Source: Thermoprotei archaeon (lineage in GTDB: Archaea > Thermoproteota > Thermoprotei_A > Sulfolobales > Ignisphaeraceae). Taken from it: a DNA stretch of 5,951 nt. The notes beneath the pieces are model-generated. The model saw nothing but the letters and a program-made list of their open reading frames with translations. It had not been told where the DNA came from and ran no database searches. A program made the position numbers and the translations under genes. Numbering within the stretch: the first letter of the stretch is position 1; each line of letters starts with the position of its first letter. The DNA lies in contig QMWY01000082.1 of NCBI GenBank assembly GCA_003661865.1, forward strand, positions 1 through 5,951, given 5' to 3'. This document shows, one piece after another, positions 4,667 to 5,951 of this stretch.

Positions 4667-5951
4667 GCCCCGTTTTTTGCACATGTACACGGTTGTTGCT
4701 GCAGCGGTTGTCCTAGCACTCTACGCGGTGCCCATAACGTACCTCGTTGTGTTTCACGTAGGGCTCCTGGATGCACTTAGAGGGGTCCTAAGCGAAATAG
4801 CGTCTTCGTCCCCCACCCCCGAGTTCAGGATCGTTGAGGTCCGGAGGGGGTACGGCGTTGTGCTCGTGGCTTTCAGGGGGCTTGACCTAGGGATCGTGGC
4901 CAACAGCGTTGCCCTAGCGCTCTTCGTATCGTGTACAGCTACGCTCCTAGGCCTATTCACAGCCCTCGTCAGCTACCTGTACAGGCTTCCTAAGCTACTG
5001 GTCTACGCTCCAATAGCCGCGTCCATACCCGTGCCCTTTGTGAAGGCTGTGGCTGTATACAAGCTGCTCGACCCCTCTATAGGTCTTGTCAACGTCTTGC
5101 TCCAGCGCCTCGGGATAGGGCTCAGGTTCTCTGTTGAGGGACTGGCAGCGGTAGCTCTCTACCAGGTTATGGTCTTCTACCCCGTGGTGCACCTGATGGT
5201 GTTTGGCTACCTCTCATCGCTCCCACGGGAGTTTTTAGAGGCGGCGTATATGGTTGGGGCTGGTGTCCGCAGGGCCTCTCTAGGGGTGCTCCTACCCCTA
5301 GCCAGGCCCGCTGCTGTGGCAGGTATGGCTATGGCGTTCATACTATCGCTGGATGACTTAGAGGCTCCGCTTGTTTTTGAGAAGTACCCAGCCGCTAGGA
5401 ACCTTCTCGTCTATCGAGCATACAGGTACTTCCTAGACGAGGTTAGCGGGAGGTACATACCCAGTGGTGTTGGATACGCAGCTATACTCCTCGCGCTCTC
5501 GATAGCTGTCTTTGCAGTGAGCTACAAGTATATAGCCGTGGTCTACAGGAGCTTTGGTGCAGCGATCCTAGGTGGGGGTAGGAGGTACAGGCTCCGCATA
5601 GCGGGGGCTCGTGATGCAGTCGTCGTGGCGTTCATGGTCGTAGCGATCCTCACAGCTTTAGTGCCCACGGCTGTAGCCGTGGTCTACGCGTTTAGCAATA
5701 GGTGGGTTGGTGAGCTGCTGCCTGAGCTAGGGCCAGGGGCTCTTCAAGAGTTTCTAGGCGATCCGTCGCGTGTAAGGGCGGTGCTTAACAGCGCCGTGTA
5801 CAGCTTAGCAGCCCTGGGCCTAGCCTTAGCGCTGTCCCTACCCGCCTCCTACTACACTGCTAGGAGAGCTCCACTCTCAAAGCTCCTGGATGCCGTGTTC
5901 ACGATCCCCATGGTTGTGCCGGGCATAGTCGTCGCCTACTCGTACATAGCC
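4659..5951 (+). CDS. ABC importer permease, two-domain (FbpB/ThiP-like); 3' end cut by window
   Basis: The frame is open for 431 codons from ATG 4659 to the last base. The protein is an inner-membrane permease of the binding-protein-dependent class with two fused transmembrane halves. Half one has TM1 at about 11-33, an outer loop, the conserved NSVALALF entry (from N82), further membrane segments, and the cytoplasmic EAA loop EAAYMVGAGVRRASLGVLLP (194-213), which contacts the ATPase. The SLDDLEAPLVF element (230-240) follows the EAA loop. Half two begins with a membrane segment at about 323-347. It repeats the NSAVYSLAALGLALALSLPA pattern from N377, then FTIPMVVPGIVVAYSYIA (414-431), where the window stops. 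Its own EAA loop should come shortly after. The fusion and order match iron(III)- and thiamine-type permeases. The start overlaps the solute-binding gene by 8 bases, which suggests translational coupling. The ATPase gene is expected downstream. Confidence 0.92.
   Translation, partial: MDKPRFLHMYTVVAAAVVLALYAVPITYLVVFHVGLLDALRGVLSEIASSSPTPEFRIVEVRRGYGVVLVAFRGLDLGIVANSVALALFVSCTATLLGLFTALVSYLYRLPKLLVYAPIAASIPVPFVKAVAVYKLLDPSIGLVNVLLQRLGIGLRFSVEGLAAVALYQVMVFYPVVHLMVFGYLSSLPREFLEAAYMVGAGVRRASLGVLLPLARPAAVAGMAMAFILSLDDLEAPLVFEKYPAARNLLVYRAYRYFLDEVSGRYIPSGVGYAAILLALSIAVFAVSYKYIAVVYRSFGAAILGGGRRYRLRIAGARDAVVVAFMVVAILTALVPTAVAVVYAFSNRWVGELLPELGPGALQEFLGDPSRVRAVLNSAVYSLAALGLALALSLPASYYTARRAPLSKLLDAVFTIPMVVPGIVVAYSYIA

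Noticed and set aside
4670..4678. T-run as a terminator after the solute-binding protein
   Set aside because: It falls inside the permease codons for Arg-Phe-Leu directly after the overlapping start, so it is coding sequence.
3733..4690. Several - strand frames inside the solute-binding protein gene, the longest 138 codons
   Set aside because: All are antisense to a gene with clear family motifs; none shows a domain pattern of its own.

Overview
The window looks like a piece of a hyperthermophilic archaeal chromosome, most likely a crenarchaeon (Thermoproteota) of moderate GC such as the Desulfurococcales/Pyrodictiaceae. The reasons are the archaea-specific genes tiaS, tsr3 and an AlaX-type editing protein, a solitary Lrp/AsnC ligand-binding domain, AT-rich TATA-like islands in short intergenic gaps, GTG and TTG starts, and heavy use of AGG, ATA and CTA codons. 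The genus is inference only.

Layout. Bases 1 to about 90 are the 3' end of the RNase P RNA on the + strand; its 5' part lies outside the window. A roughly 300-base gap follows (91-402) with no convincing protein gene. It is not featureless: it holds a 22-nt direct repeat at both edges (84-105 and 379-400, one mismatch) and several perfect inverted repeats. Next, on the - strand, come tiaS (403-1785, agmatidine synthase) and, directly upstream of it with a 3-base gap, an 81-residue stand-alone RAM/Lrp-AsnC domain protein (1789-2034). The two should form one operon transcribed leftward. An AT-rich divergent promoter gap separates this operon from tsr3 on the + strand (2123-2686). An AlaX-type editing protein on the - strand (2683-3195) is convergent with tsr3 and shares a CTAG palindrome with it as the stop codons of both genes. 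A second divergent gap (3196-3295) leads into an ABC importer operon on the + strand: a membrane-anchored solute-binding protein (3296-4666) and a two-domain permease (4659 to beyond the window end).

Function. The left half is devoted to RNA maturation and decoding fidelity: RNase P RNA trims tRNA 5' ends, TiaS installs agmatidine in the AUA-reading tRNA-Ile, Tsr3 adds an acp group to small-subunit rRNA, and AlaX clears mischarged tRNA-Ala. The right half is an unrelated nutrient uptake operon of the iron(III)/thiamine/spermidine-like class, whose ATPase presumably lies just past the right edge. No CRISPR array, transposase, phage gene or defence system is visible. The least explained DNA is the repeat-bounded stretch between rnpB and tiaS.
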